Translations under genes and position numbers: made by a program
Notes under the pieces: model-generated
The model's input: the letters and a program-made list of their open reading frames with translations, nothing else
Told to the model about the DNA's origin: nothing
Database searches by the model: none
Source of the DNA: Devosia sp. SL43
Lineage (GTDB): Bacteria > Pseudomonadota > Alphaproteobacteria > Rhizobiales > Devosiaceae
Reading direction: 5' to 3'
Assembly (NCBI RefSeq): GCF_021729885.1
Contig: NZ_CP063401.1
Span: 1,984,001 to 2,048,000 of the forward strand
DNA: 64,000 bases
In this document: positions 52,123 to 61,162 of the stretch, piece by piece
How positions within the stretch are numbered: the first letter of the stretch is position 1
Layout: each line of letters opens with the position of its first letter

Positions 52123-54084
52123 TTATGCTTTCCCGTCTTTTCGTGCGCGCATCGGGCCGCCGAGGAACGGCGCAAAGCCCGTTCCCATGATCACGCCAAT
52201 ATCGGCAAGGTCGGCATTGGCGACCACGCCTTCGGCCACCACCACCTCGGTCATATCGACCAGCGGCTTGACCAGTTCACGACCCAAGGCCGCCAGATCA
52301 GCATGCGCGGGCGTCTCGCCCTTCTGCGCCTTGCCATCCACCCATTTGTAGAAGCCCTCGCCGGTTTTGCGACCGAGCTTGCCTTCGCTGACCAGCGTCG
52401 CGAACTTGCTCTCGATCGGCACGGCATGCCCCAGTTCCGTCGCCACCGACTTGCCGACATCGAGCCCAACCGTATCCATCAACTCGATCGGCCCCATCGG
52501 CATGCCGAAAGCCACAGCCGCCGCGTCGAGCAATTCCTTGCTTTCGCCGGCTTCCACCCGCTGCACCGCACCCAGCATGTAGGGCATCAGCACGCGGTTC
52601 ACGAGGAACCCCGGCGCCGACTTCACCACGACGGGCGACTTGCCGATGGCCAGCGCAAACGCCGCGCCCTTGCCGATTTCGGCGTCGGTATTGAACGTCG
52701 AGCGGATCACCTCCACCAACGGCAGCTGTGCCACCGGATTGAAGAAATGCAGCCCGATCAGCCGCGCCGGATCCTTGAGCGCCTCGGCAATGCGCTCCAG
52801 CTCGATCGAGGACGTATTGGTCGCCATGATCGCGCCCGGCTTGAGCTTGCCCTCGAGCCCGCTGAAGATCGACTGCTTGACCTCAAGCTTCTCCACCACC
52901 GCCTCGATGATCACATCGGCACGCGACACGCCCTTGCCCTTGGGATCGGCCTCGAGCCGCAGCACCGCGGCATCGACCTCGTGCTTCTTCTTCAGCCGCT
53001 TCTTGAACAGCTTCTTGCCGCGGTCGAGCGCCGGCTTGATGCGCTCCATGTCGATATCCTGCAGCGTCACGCTCATGCCGCGCAGAGCGCACCAGGCGGC
53101 AATGTCACCGCCCATCACACCGGCGCCGATCACATGCACCCGAGCGAACTTGACGCCCTTGGCACCCTGCTTCTTGAGCGCTTCAGAGGCAAAGAACACC
53201 CGCCGCAGATTGGTCGCCGTATCGCTCCCCATCAGCGGCACGAAGGCATCGATCTCGCCGCGGATCATCGCCTGCCAGTCATTGCCATGCTTTTCAAACA
53301 GGTCGATCAGCGCGAATGGCGCGGGATAATGCTCCTTGCGCGCCTTCTTCTTGGCCTCGTCGCGCATCTTGTTGGCGACATATTCGCGCAACAGCCCGAC
53401 GGCCATCACCTTCTTGGTCCAGCCCGCTTCGCCTGCCTTGCGCTTCTGCATCACCGCCTTGCGCGCTTCCCAGCGCAGCATGTCGCGATGGCGCACCAGC
53501 TTGTCGACCAGGTTCAGGCCGCGTGCGGCGCCAGCCTTGAGCATCCGCCCGGTGAGCATGATCTGCATGGCATCGACCGGTCCCGCCTGCCGGATCGACC
53601 GACCCGTACCGCCAAAACCCGGGAAAATCCCCAGCCCGACCTCGGGGAAACCGATGCGCGTCTTGTCGTCATTAACCGCGACGCGATAATGGCAGGCCAA
53701 AGCCAGCTCGAGGCCGCCGCCCAGACAGAAGCCGTGGATGCCTGCAACAACAGGGATATTCAGCGCTTCAATCCGCGCAAAAATCGCATGCGTTCGCTTA
53801 AGCGCCTCCGGCAGCACCGAAAAATCGCTCATCGCATCGAACTCGCTGACATCGGCACCGGCGATAAAGCCGCTATCCTTGCCCGACAGCAGGATCACCC
53901 CCGCCAGCTCGTCGCTCTGCCCCAGTTCCTCGAACCGCGTCACCAGCGTTTCGAGCTCCATGATCGCCTCGCGGCTTAGCGTGTTGACCGGCGCACCGGG
54001 CGTATTGATCGTAAGCCAGCCCAGATTTTCCACATCGCGGTGAAAGCTCCAATGCTTGGTTTCAGGCATCTGCGGCTGGATCAT
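52123..54084 (-). CDS. fadJ: Bifunctional enoyl-CoA hydratase / 3-hydroxyacyl-CoA dehydrogenase (FadJ-like)
   Basis: A 653-residue multifunctional enzyme. The N-terminal crotonase domain (about 15-200) has F-I-A-G-A-D-V-S-E-F and the oxyanion G-F-C-L-G-G-G-L-E-L-A-L-A. The NAD-binding dehydrogenase domain starts near residue 310 (V-I-G-A-G-V-M-G-G-D-I-A), followed by the C-terminal helical domains. The ATG at 54084 has GAGGAG six bases upstream; a GTG six codons earlier lies in a repeat arm. It pairs with the downstream thiolase. fadE lies upstream, separated by a long palindrome. Confidence 0.93.
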   Translation of the reverse strand: MIQPQMPETKHWSFHRDVENLGWLTINTPGAPVNTLSREAIMELETLVTRFEELGQSDELAGVILLSGKDSGFIAGADVSEFDAMSDFSVLPEALKRTHAIFARIEALNIPVVAGIHGFCLGGGLELALACHYRVAVNDDKTRIGFPEVGLGIFPGFGGTGRSIRQAGPVDAMQIMLTGRMLKAGAARGLNLVDKLVRHRDMLRWEARKAVMQKRKAGEAGWTKKVMAVGLLREYVANKMRDEAKKKARKEHYPAPFALIDLFEKHGNDWQAMIRGEIDAFVPLMGSDTATNLRRVFFASEALKKQGAKGVKFARVHVIGAGVMGGDIAAWCALRGMSVTLQDIDMERIKPALDRGKKLFKKRLKKKHEVDAAVLRLEADPKGKGVSRADVIIEAVVEKLEVKQSIFSGLEGKLKPGAIMATNTSSIELERIAEALKDPARLIGLHFFNPVAQLPLVEVIRSTFNTDAEIGKGAAFALAIGKSPVVVKSAPGFLVNRVLMPYMLGAVQRVEAGESKELLDAAAVAFGMPMGPIELMDTVGLDVGKSVATELGHAVPIESKFATLVSEGKLGRKTGEGFYKWVDGKAQKGETPAHADLAALGRELVKPLVDMTEVVVAEGVVANADLADIGVIMGTGFAPFLGGPMRARKDGKA

Positions 54085-54097
54085 ATTTGCTCCTCTA

Positions 54098-54227
54098 GCC
54101 ACGCCCTCGTGGTTCGAGGGTCGCTGCGCTCCCGCCTCACCATGAGGGCTACTGGGAACGCCATTTCAAAGTAGCCCTCATGGTGAGGTGCGAGCTCTTC
54201 GCGAGCCTCGAACCACGAGGGCGTGGC
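54098..54227. repeat. Long double-palindrome repeat between fadE and fadJ
   Basis: The outer arms (54098-54119 and 54206-54227) are perfect 22-bp complements around CCCTCGTGGTTCGAGG. The inner arms (54135-54153 and 54170-54188) are perfect 19-bp complements (CCTCACCATGAGGGCTACT). It folds into one very long hairpin with an internal bulge. A second copy lies at 59152-59286. It may insulate fadE from fadJ at the mRNA level. Confidence 0.9.
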
Positions 54228-54229
54228 AC

Positions 54230-56698
54230 CTATTCCGCCGCCACCTTCTGAGCCCGCTCACCCGCCAGCTCATCCGCCGCGAAATCATTCACCGCCACCA
54301 CGCGATCGGTCGCCTCATCGGCGGCCCGCATGATCCCGGCCTCGTTCCCACTCAGCACGCCGGCCGCCACCGCATCGTCGATCGCATCGCGATCCAGCCG
54401 GCGTTCGATCACGCCCTTGCGCGCCGCCTTGACGAACTTGGCCTCGATCTCCTCGGCCTCGGTCACCTTGAGCAGCGCATCCTCAAGCACGCCGGTGATG
54501 TCGTTCGGGTCCATCGACACATAGGCGCCCGTGGTCAGCCGGTCGCGGAATGCACCGGGCCGCAGCACCGCCCGCACGAAGCGATAGTTCACGCGATCCG
54601 AAGCCCGCTTGGCATGCCGCCCCAGCGGGAAGCACAGGAAGCGCATGGCCCAGGCAAACATCGGGTTCGGGAAGTTGGCGAACACTTCGCCCAGGCTCTT
54701 CTCGATGGAGGCGATCAGGTCTTCCATGATCGCATCGACCAGCGGCTTGTCCTCGGCGATCTGGCCCTCGTCCTCGAAGCGGCGCAACGTCGCCGACATC
54801 AGATAGAGGTCGCCCAAGATATCGGCCATGCGGCCACTTATCTTCTGCTTGCGCTTGAGCTGGCCGCCCAGGAACACCGTGGTCCAATCGGCCACCAGCG
54901 CGAAATCCTGCGAATAGCGATGCAGCTTCCGATACCATCCGGCCATCGGCCCCTGGTTTGGCGTCGAGGCAAAGGCCCCATTCGACATGCCATGCAGGAA
55001 GCTCGCCGCGATATTGCGGAGCATGAACTTGGTATGCCCGCCAAACGCAACGTCGAACTGGTCCAGCCCCTGCTTACGGTCCTTGTTCTGCGCCGCCTCG
55101 ATTTCCTTGTAGAGGAACGGATGCGCCCGCAGCACGCCCTGGGCAAAAGTCATCAGCGTGCGTGTCAGGATGTTGGCGCCCTCCACCGTGATGGCCACCG
55201 GCAGCGCCATATAGGCGCCGAACAGATAGTTGCTCGGCCCGTCCTGGATGGCGCGGCCACCATGGATATCGAAAGCATCGTCCATGCTCTCGCGCATCGC
55301 TTCGGTGGTGCGATACTTCAGCAGCGCCGAAATCACCGCCGGCCGCTGACCCTCATCCACCATCGACGCCGTCAGCCGGCGCGATGCCTCATAGGTATAG
55401 GCGCGCTTGACCATTTCGCCGAGCGGCTCCGCCACACCTTCCATGATCCCAACCGGAATGCCGAACTGCCGCCGCACCCGCGCATAAGCAGAGGTGGTGC
55501 GGAGCGTCTGCTTGATCGAGATCGAGCCGATGGCCGGCAGCGAGATGGCGCGCCCGGTCGACAGGCACTCCATCAGCATGCGCCAGCCCTGCCCGGCATA
55601 GTCCGTGCCGCCGATCAGGAACTCCATCGGAATGAACACGTCCCTGCCGCGCACCGGCCCGTTCATGAAGGCCTGCCGCGCAGGATAGTGCCGGCGGCCG
55701 ATATCGACGCCCGGATGGTCATGCGGCACCAAAGCCAGCGTGATGCCGATCTCCTTGCCGCGGCCAAGATGATTATCCGGATCCTGCAGGATGAAGGCCA
55801 GGCCCACCAGCGTGGCGATTGGCGCCAACGTGATGTAGCGCTTGTCGAAGCTGAGCTTTACGCCCAGCACTTCCTTGCCCTGATACAGGCCCTTGGTGAC
55901 CGTGCCATAGTCGCGCATGCCACCGGCGTCCGAACCCGAATGCACACCGGTCAGCGCAAAGCACGGCACTTCCAGCCCCTTGGCCAGGCGCCCGAGATAT
56001 TTCTCTTTCTGCTCATGCGTGCCGTATTTTTCCAGCAGCTCGCCCGGCCCGAGCGAGTTGGGCACCATCACCGTGATGCCCGCCGCCACCGAGCGACTGG
56101 CGATCTTGGAAACGATCATCGACTGTGCCTGCGCGCCAAAACCCAGCCCGCCATGCTCCTTGGCGATCAGCATGCCCAGGAAGCCCTTGTCCTTAAGATA
56201 CTGCCAAAGCGCGGGCGACAGATCGGCGCGATTGTTGCGGATGTCCCAGTCATCGATCATCGAGCAGGCAACTTCGGTCTCGTTGTCGAGAAATGCCTGC
56301 TCTTCCGCTGTCAGCGTCAGCGGCCGGATCGCATTGAGCTTGGCCCAATCAGGACGGCCCGAAAACAGCTCCGCATCCCACCCGACCGTACCGGCATCAA
56401 GCGCTTCCTGCTCGGTGCGGCTCACGCGCGGCAGGATGGATTTGACGGCGCCATAGATGGGCGTGACCAGTACCGGCTTGCGGATCGCTTCGACACTTAG
56501 CGCCAGCATGATGACGCCAATGATCAGCAACACCCAGCTGCCGCCGCCTAGCCCATAGCTGACCCCGGTACCCGGGAAATCGACCCCGGACAGTAGCCCG
56601 ATCATCACAACCGCCACGCCCCATTGCCACAGCGGACTTTCCCGCAGGGCCAGAACGGCGAAGATGACGAGGCTGATCGCGATAAGCGCAAGAGTCAC
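54230..56698 (-). CDS. fadE: Acyl-CoA dehydrogenase, FadE type
   Basis: An 822-residue membrane-linked acyl-CoA dehydrogenase, the first step of beta-oxidation. Two N-terminal hydrophobic segments (about residues 3-20 and 50-65) are followed by a linker, the dehydrogenase fold (about 130-500; L-T-G-V-H-S-G-S-D-A-G-G-M and Q-F-G-I-P-V-G) and the FadE-specific C-terminal domain. The GTG at 56698 has GGAGGG at good spacing and opens the first hydrophobic segment; the frame runs 15 codons higher without reason. It is divergent from fadD. Confidence 0.92.
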   Translation of the reverse strand: MTLALIAISLVIFAVLALRESPLWQWGVAVVMIGLLSGVDFPGTGVSYGLGGGSWVLLIIGVIMLALSVEAIRKPVLVTPIYGAVKSILPRVSRTEQEALDAGTVGWDAELFSGRPDWAKLNAIRPLTLTAEEQAFLDNETEVACSMIDDWDIRNNRADLSPALWQYLKDKGFLGMLIAKEHGGLGFGAQAQSMIVSKIASRSVAAGITVMVPNSLGPGELLEKYGTHEQKEKYLGRLAKGLEVPCFALTGVHSGSDAGGMRDYGTVTKGLYQGKEVLGVKLSFDKRYITLAPIATLVGLAFILQDPDNHLGRGKEIGITLALVPHDHPGVDIGRRHYPARQAFMNGPVRGRDVFIPMEFLIGGTDYAGQGWRMLMECLSTGRAISLPAIGSISIKQTLRTTSAYARVRRQFGIPVGIMEGVAEPLGEMVKRAYTYEASRRLTASMVDEGQRPAVISALLKYRTTEAMRESMDDAFDIHGGRAIQDGPSNYLFGAYMALPVAITVEGANILTRTLMTFAQGVLRAHPFLYKEIEAAQNKDRKQGLDQFDVAFGGHTKFMLRNIAASFLHGMSNGAFASTPNQGPMAGWYRKLHRYSQDFALVADWTTVFLGGQLKRKQKISGRMADILGDLYLMSATLRRFEDEGQIAEDKPLVDAIMEDLIASIEKSLGEVFANFPNPMFAWAMRFLCFPLGRHAKRASDRVNYRFVRAVLRPGAFRDRLTTGAYVSMDPNDITGVLEDALLKVTEAEEIEAKFVKAARKGVIERRLDRDAIDDAVAAGVLSGNEAGIMRAADEATDRVVAVNDFAADELAGERAQKVAAE

Positions 56699-56854
56699 GG
56701 CGTGCCCTCCATGGCGTCGCTCACGCCAGCTCGGGCGGAGCAACTCATCCCAGAACGTCAGACCGGTGGCCGAATCGTTCGGCTTGGTCGTTGGGCCTGC
56801 CGCGCCGGGATCATAGCGCGATGGCCTGATATTGTTGAGGTCAGTTTAGCAAGC

Positions 56855-56870
56855 TTTACGTATACGTCAA
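56855..56870. promoter_or_regulatory. Candidate MerR/LiuR-type operator 1
   Basis: TTTACGTATACGTCAA is a near-palindrome with two ACGT half-sites. The same pattern recurs twice within 120 bases, and a MerR-family gene is coupled to fadD. LiuR-type MerR regulators of fatty-acid and branched-chain catabolism are known to use ACGT-containing palindromes. Confidence 0.65.
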
Positions 56871-56880
56871 CCAAACGCCG

Positions 56881-56896
56881 TTTACGTATAGGTGAT
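56881..56896. promoter_or_regulatory. Candidate MerR/LiuR-type operator 2 (weaker)
   Basis: TTTACGTATAGGTGAT keeps the left half-site of operator 1 exactly and has a degenerate right half. It starts 26 bases (start to start) after operator 1. Confidence 0.5.
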
Positions 56897-56955
56897 GTGG
56901 CGCTTCCCTGCCCTGTACGTCAACGCCCGACCCCTCCCAAAGTTCGGACAGTTGT

Positions 56956-56971
56956 TTGACGCTAACGTAAA
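56956..56971. promoter_or_regulatory. Candidate MerR/LiuR-type operator 3
   Basis: TTGACGCTAACGTAAA; its reverse complement TTTACGTTAGCGTCAA matches operator 1 at 13 of 16 bases. It is 72 bases upstream of the fadD start, where it could overlap the promoter. Confidence 0.6.
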
Positions 56972-57042
56972 GCCGTGAAATATTCGTCACACAAAGGGCG
57001 ACAAGCCCATGCGCCGAAAATCGGCACACCGGAGGAAACGCC

Positions 57043-58755
57043 ATGGATACGACGATCGATACCGCCGCCCCCTCGCGCCCCTGGATAGCCAGCTACCCTG
57101 ATGGTATCGCCTGGGATGTCGCCATCGACACCCGCCCGGTTCATGAGCAGGTGCTGGCGGCTTGTGCGAAAAACCCGTCCGCCCCGGCGCTCGATTTCCT
57201 CGGCTCCACCACCAGTTTTGGTGACCTGGCCAAGAAGATCATCGCCTTTGCCGGCGCATTGCAGCGCCAGTTCGGCGTCACCAAGGGCACGCGCGTCATG
57301 CTGATGCTGCCCAATACGCCCTTCTACCCCATCGCCTATTACGGCGTGCTGCGAGCTGGCGGCACGGTGGTCAATTGCAATCCGCTCTATACCGTCGTGG
57401 AACTGAGCCAGATCGCCGCCAACGCCGATGCCGACGTGATGGTCACGCTCGATCTCAAGCTGATCTTCGAAAAGGCCGAAGCCCTGGTCGATGCCGGTCA
57501 CATCAAGTCGGTCGTGGTCTGCCACTTCCCCGACGCGCTGCCGCTGGTCAAGAAGGTTCTTTACTCCATCGTCAAGCGCAAGGACCTGTCCAAAACACTC
57601 GCGTCCCGCATTGCCGACCGCATCACCCATTTCGACCAGATGCTCTCCCGCCACGAGACGCCCGACGCTGTCGTCATCGACGCGACGAAGGATATCGCGG
57701 TCCAGCAATATACTGGCGGCACCACCGGCATTCCGCGCGGCGCCATGCTGACCCACGCCAATATCGCTGCCAACATGTCCCAGATCGACAAATGGGGCGA
57801 TGGCCTGTTCTATTCGCGCTCCAAGGTCGTGGCGGTACTGCCCTTCTTCCATATCTTCGCGATGACCGTCTGCATGAACGTGCCGCTGTGCAACGGCACC
57901 CAGGTCATCATGCTGCCGCGCTTCGACCTCAAGGACCTGTTGGCTTTGCTGGTCCGCACCCGCGCCAATGTCCTGCCTGCCGTTCCGACCCTGCTGACCG
58001 CTATCGCCCGCGCCGACAGCGCCACCCGCGATAATCTGAGCAGCATCGAAGTCGCCATCTCTGGTGGCGCCGCCCTCAGCGACGAAATCCGCAACGAGTT
58101 CAAAAAGAAGTCCGACGCCCTGTTGGCCGAGGGCTACGGGCTCACCGAAGCCTCCCCTGTCGTCTGCTGCGCCGCCCTGCGCAAGGCATCCAAGCCCATG
58201 TCCATCGGCATGCCCCTGCCCGGCACCGATATCCGCTTCGTCGATGCCGATAGCGGCAAGGTGGTCGGAACGGGCGAAAATGGCGAGTTGCAGGTCAAGG
58301 GGCCCCAGGTCATGACCGGCTATTACAACGACGAAGAAGCAACCCGCACCGCCTTCCAGGACGGCTGGCTGCGCACCGGCGACGTCGGTCACATGGATGA
58401 AGACGGCTATGTCTTCCTCGTCGACCGCATCAAGGACCTGATCATCTGCTCAGGCTTCAAGATTTATCCGCGCATCATCGAAGAGGCCCTGATGACCCAT
58501 CCTGCCATCGATGAAACCAACGTCATCGGCGTGCCCGACAGCTATCGCGGCGAGGCCCCGGTCGCCTTCGTCAAGCTCAAGACCGGCCAGACAGCGACCG
58601 AAGCCGATCTCAAGACTTTCCTTGCCGACCACATCAGCAAGATCGAAATGCCCCGCGACATCGTCTTCAAGGATGCCCTGCCCAAGACCCTGATCGGCAA
58701 GCTCAGCAAGAAAGAGCTCCGGGTGGAATATGCAGAAATGAAGGCCAAGAAGTGA
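57043..58755 (+). CDS. fadD: Long-chain acyl-CoA synthetase (AMP-forming), FadD type
   Basis: A 570-residue adenylating enzyme activating fatty acids with ATP and CoA. The AMP signature is Y-T-G-G-T-T-G-I-P-R-G-A-M-L-T-H near residue 223, with Arg where Lys is usual. The A5 block G-Y-G-L-T-E-A-S-P, A7/A8 R-T-G-D-V-G-H and D-R-I-K-D-L-I-I-C-S-G-F, and the C-terminal K-T-L-I-G-K-L-S catalytic lysine follow. The hinge segment G-F-K-I-Y-P-R-I-I-E-E-A-L is slightly atypical. The next gene overlaps its stop. Confidence 0.92.
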   Translation: MDTTIDTAAPSRPWIASYPDGIAWDVAIDTRPVHEQVLAACAKNPSAPALDFLGSTTSFGDLAKKIIAFAGALQRQFGVTKGTRVMLMLPNTPFYPIAYYGVLRAGGTVVNCNPLYTVVELSQIAANADADVMVTLDLKLIFEKAEALVDAGHIKSVVVCHFPDALPLVKKVLYSIVKRKDLSKTLASRIADRITHFDQMLSRHETPDAVVIDATKDIAVQQYTGGTTGIPRGAMLTHANIAANMSQIDKWGDGLFYSRSKVVAVLPFFHIFAMTVCMNVPLCNGTQVIMLPRFDLKDLLALLVRTRANVLPAVPTLLTAIARADSATRDNLSSIEVAISGGAALSDEIRNEFKKKSDALLAEGYGLTEASPVVCCAALRKASKPMSIGMPLPGTDIRFVDADSGKVVGTGENGELQVKGPQVMTGYYNDEEATRTAFQDGWLRTGDVGHMDEDGYVFLVDRIKDLIICSGFKIYPRIIEEALMTHPAIDETNVIGVPDSYRGEAPVAFVKLKTGQTATEADLKTFLADHISKIEMPRDIVFKDALPKTLIGKLSKKELRVEYAEMKAKK

Positions 58756-59144
58756 ACCGCCCCGAGCCCGAAAACCGCGATCTCTTCGCCATTGCCGACC
58801 TGGCCAAGGAATTCGGCATCTCGACCCGCGCTATCCGCTTCTACGAAGCCAAGGGCCTGCTCGCCCCCGAACGCGTCGGCGCCACCCGCATCTTCCGCCG
58901 CCGCGACCGCGCAAGGCTGATCCTCATCCTCCGCGGCAAACGTCTCGGTTTTTCGTTGCGCGACATCTCCGATTATTTGAGCCTCTACGACGCCAACCGG
59001 TCCCAGCAAGTCAACCTGCTGACTGCCAAGGTGGACGAACGCCTGGCCTCATTGGAGCGTCAGCGCGATGATCTGGAAACGACCATTTCGGAACTGCGGG
59101 AGATCCGGAAGCTGGCTGGAGAGCGGATGGCGAAGGCGGGGTAG
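58752..59144 (+). CDS. MerR-family regulator, likely of beta-oxidation genes
   Basis: A 130-residue regulator starting at a GTG that overlaps the fadD stop (GTGA). The MerR HTH is at about residues 10-80 (F-A-I-A-D-L-A-K-E-F-G-I-S-T-R-A-I-R-F-Y-E-A-K-G-L-L-x-P), followed by a dimerisation coiled coil. There are no metal-binding Cys, so it is an organic-ligand MerR. By position it should control the fadE/fadD promoter, where three matching operators are seen. Confidence 0.9.
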   Translation: MNRPEPENRDLFAIADLAKEFGISTRAIRFYEAKGLLAPERVGATRIFRRRDRARLILILRGKRLGFSLRDISDYLSLYDANRSQQVNLLTAKVDERLASLERQRDDLETTISELREIRKLAGERMAKAG

Positions 59145-59151
59145 CCGCATT

Positions 59152-59286
59152 GTGCCACGCCCTCCGTGGTTCGAGGCGCTGAAGAAGCGCACCTCACCAT
59201 GAGGGCTGCTCCTGATGCAGTGTTCCATTAGCCCTCATGGTGAGGTGCGAGCACTTCGCGAGCCTCGAACCACGAGGGCGTGGCAC
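59152..59286. repeat. Second copy of the long double-palindrome repeat
   Basis: The outer arms (59152-59176 and 59263-59286) pair over about 24 bp with one bulged C. The inner arms (59187-59207 and 59230-59249) share CCTCACCATGAGGGCT with the copy at 54098. It lies between the convergent merR-type and UVR-motif genes and could end both transcripts. Confidence 0.88.
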
Positions 59287-59289
59287 AAT

Positions 59290-59583
59290 CTACTTCCCAC
59301 CCCGCGGCTTCACATTCTTCGTCATCAGATCCGGCTTCTTCGGCTTCACCCAGCCCTTGGGCGGCTGCCGCACCGGCACCTGCGTGCCCAGCCCCATCGC
59401 CCCTGGCGGCGGTTGGCCGACCGTCACCGTATCCGCATCGCCTGGCGCCACCGGCGCCTCGCCCTTGAGCCGCGCAATCTCGTTGCGAAGGCGGGTCGCC
59501 AGTTCGAAATCCATCGCCTCGGCCGCCACCTGCATCTGCTTGGTCAGCGCCACCAAGCGCTCATGGTTGGATCGCGATGACAT
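59290..59583 (-). CDS. UVR-motif (UvrB/UvrC-type) protein
   Basis: A 97-residue protein. Residues about 8-42 form a UVR motif (L-T-K-Q-M-Q-V-A-A-E-A-M-D-F-E-L-A-T-R-L-R-N-E-I), the helical hairpin that links UvrB and UvrC. The rest is Pro/Lys-rich and probably disordered. The ATG at 59583 comes one base after the ligase stop (59585-59587 region), so it is likely part of the exonuclease-ligase operon. Role in repair is inferred from the motif and position. Confidence 0.8.
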   Translation of the reverse strand: MSSRSNHERLVALTKQMQVAAEAMDFELATRLRNEIARLKGEAPVAPGDADTVTVGQPPPGAMGLGTQVPVRQPPKGWVKPKKPDLMTKNVKPRGGK

Positions 59584-59584
59584 C

Positions 59585-61162
59585 CTAAGTCGCTCCCACA
59601 AACACCATCATATCCTCCAGCGTCCCCGCCTCGGCGGCCGGCTTGTCCCAGCGGATTCGGCTGATCCGCGGAAACCGCAGGGCCACGCCCGACTTGTGTC
59701 GTGTGCTCTCCTGCGCCGAGTCGAACGCCACCTCGAACACCAGTTCCTTCTTCACCTCGCGCACCGGCCCGAACGCCTGCAGCGTATTGGCCCTGATCCA
59801 CTTGTCGAGCAGCTTCAGCTCTTCATCGGTAAAGCCGAAATAGGCCTTACCGATGGGCACGATCTCATTCCCCTTCCACACGCCAAACGTGTAGTCGGAA
59901 TAGAACGAACTCCGCTTTCCGTGCCCGCGCTGCGCATACATCAGCACCGCATCCACCACATTGGGATCGCGTTTCCACTTGAACCAATACCCTTTGGGCC
60001 GCCCCGGCACATAGGGCGACGATCGCAGCTTAATCATCACCCCCTCATGGCCGTGTTCATCGGCGCCTTGCCGCCGCTGCAGCGCCAGATCGTCCCAATC
60101 CGCAAACGGCAGCACCTCCGAAAGGTCCAGCCGCGTCTGCGGATTGGCCGCAAACCAGGCCTCCAGCCGCTTGCGCCGTTCGGTCCATTCCAGGGTTCTG
60201 ATGTCGTCGCGTCCATCGAACAACATGTCATAGACCCGGATGAAGGCCGGCGACTCCTTGAGGTGCTTGGCCGACGCCACCTTCTTGTTCAGCCGCTGCT
60301 GCAGCTCGTTGAAGCTCCCCGGCTCGAAATCCTTACCGACCAGTAGCTCGCCATCCAGCACCGCCCGGCCGTGAACATTCTCGACAATGTCAGGAAAGGC
60401 CGCCGCGATGTCGTCGCCGGTGCGCGAAAACAGCGACACCGTCCCCCCGCCCAGCACCAGTTGCACCCGTATCCCGTCCCATTTCCACTCTGCCGCAAAA
60501 TCCCCAGGTTCAAGCTTGGCCAGGTCCTTCTCCTCGTCGATCGGATTGGACAGCATCAGCGGATGAAACCGCGCCGACTGATCGATATCAGGCCGCGGCG
60601 CCTTGCCATCGAGCCAGGCAAACAGGTCCGCATAGGGCACCTTGAGCCCGTGCCACACCTCCTCGATCTCCTGCACGTCGACGCCACTCATCTCACTGAG
60701 CGCCGTCTTGGCCAACCGCGCCGAAACACCAATCCGCAACGCCCCCGTCGCCAGCTTCACCAGCGCCCAGCGCTCATTGATCCCGGCTTGCGTCAGCATG
60801 GCGGCGATCAGCTTCGGTAAATCCGACTTGCTCGTCGTATTGAACAGCTCGATCAGCTCGGTCAGACCGGGCAGATCGCCCTCAGCTCCATGATGCGGCC
60901 AGATCAGCGCAATGGTCTCGCCCAGGTCTCCGACATAGTCATAGCTCATGGCGAACAGCGTCGGATCGACTTCGCGAAGCACGGTGTCCTTGAGCAGAGC
61001 CGGCTTCACATTGCGAAACGTCAGCGCTCCGGTCAGCACTGCCAGCGCATAGCCCCTGTCCGGGTCCGGCACCTCGCGAAAGTACTGTGTCAGCGCCGTG
61101 AGCTTCCGCGTCCGCGACGGCGTCAGTGCCAAGAGTTCGAGCAATTGGGCAAAGCGCTTCAT
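59585..61162 (-). CDS. ATP-dependent DNA ligase (ligase-associated repair cluster type)
   Basis: A 525-residue bacterial ATP-dependent ligase with an N-terminal DNA-binding domain (about 1-200), a nucleotidyltransferase domain with motif I Lys227 in E-W-K-W-D-G-I-R, V-L-D-G-E-L-L (motif III), H-E-G-V-M-I-K (motif IV), W-F-K-W-K-R (motif V), and an OB domain. It lacks the primase and nuclease modules of LigD. Its ATG overlaps the exonuclease stop (ATGA). This ligase type usually travels with a metallo-beta-lactamase-fold exonuclease, a helicase and a phosphoesterase. Confidence 0.92.
   Translation of the reverse strand: MKRFAQLLELLALTPSRTRKLTALTQYFREVPDPDRGYALAVLTGALTFRNVKPALLKDTVLREVDPTLFAMSYDYVGDLGETIALIWPHHGAEGDLPGLTELIELFNTTSKSDLPKLIAAMLTQAGINERWALVKLATGALRIGVSARLAKTALSEMSGVDVQEIEEVWHGLKVPYADLFAWLDGKAPRPDIDQSARFHPLMLSNPIDEEKDLAKLEPGDFAAEWKWDGIRVQLVLGGGTVSLFSRTGDDIAAAFPDIVENVHGRAVLDGELLVGKDFEPGSFNELQQRLNKKVASAKHLKESPAFIRVYDMLFDGRDDIRTLEWTERRKRLEAWFAANPQTRLDLSEVLPFADWDDLALQRRQGADEHGHEGVMIKLRSSPYVPGRPKGYWFKWKRDPNVVDAVLMYAQRGHGKRSSFYSDYTFGVWKGNEIVPIGKAYFGFTDEELKLLDKWIRANTLQAFGPVREVKKELVFEVAFDSAQESTRHKSGVALRFPRISRIRWDKPAAEAGTLEDMMVFVGAT

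Larger units (their letters stand above)
56699..57042. promoter_or_regulatory. Divergent fadE-fadD promoter region
   Basis: This 344-base spacer holds promoters for both beta-oxidation transcripts. The half nearest fadE is GC-rich leader; the half near fadD contains three related ACG-based operators. GGAGGAAACGCC precedes the fadD ATG as a strong ribosome site. Confidence 0.7.

Noticed and set aside
52060-53979. A 639-codon open frame antisense to fadJ
   Set aside because: Shadow composition and no recognisable motif; fadJ domains are clear on the minus strand.
54188-56500. A 770-codon open frame antisense to fadE
   Set aside because: It mirrors fadE codon by codon, is rich in His/Arg/Gln/Asp as antisense frames of GC-rich genes are, and has no domain. 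The FadE reading is complete and conserved.
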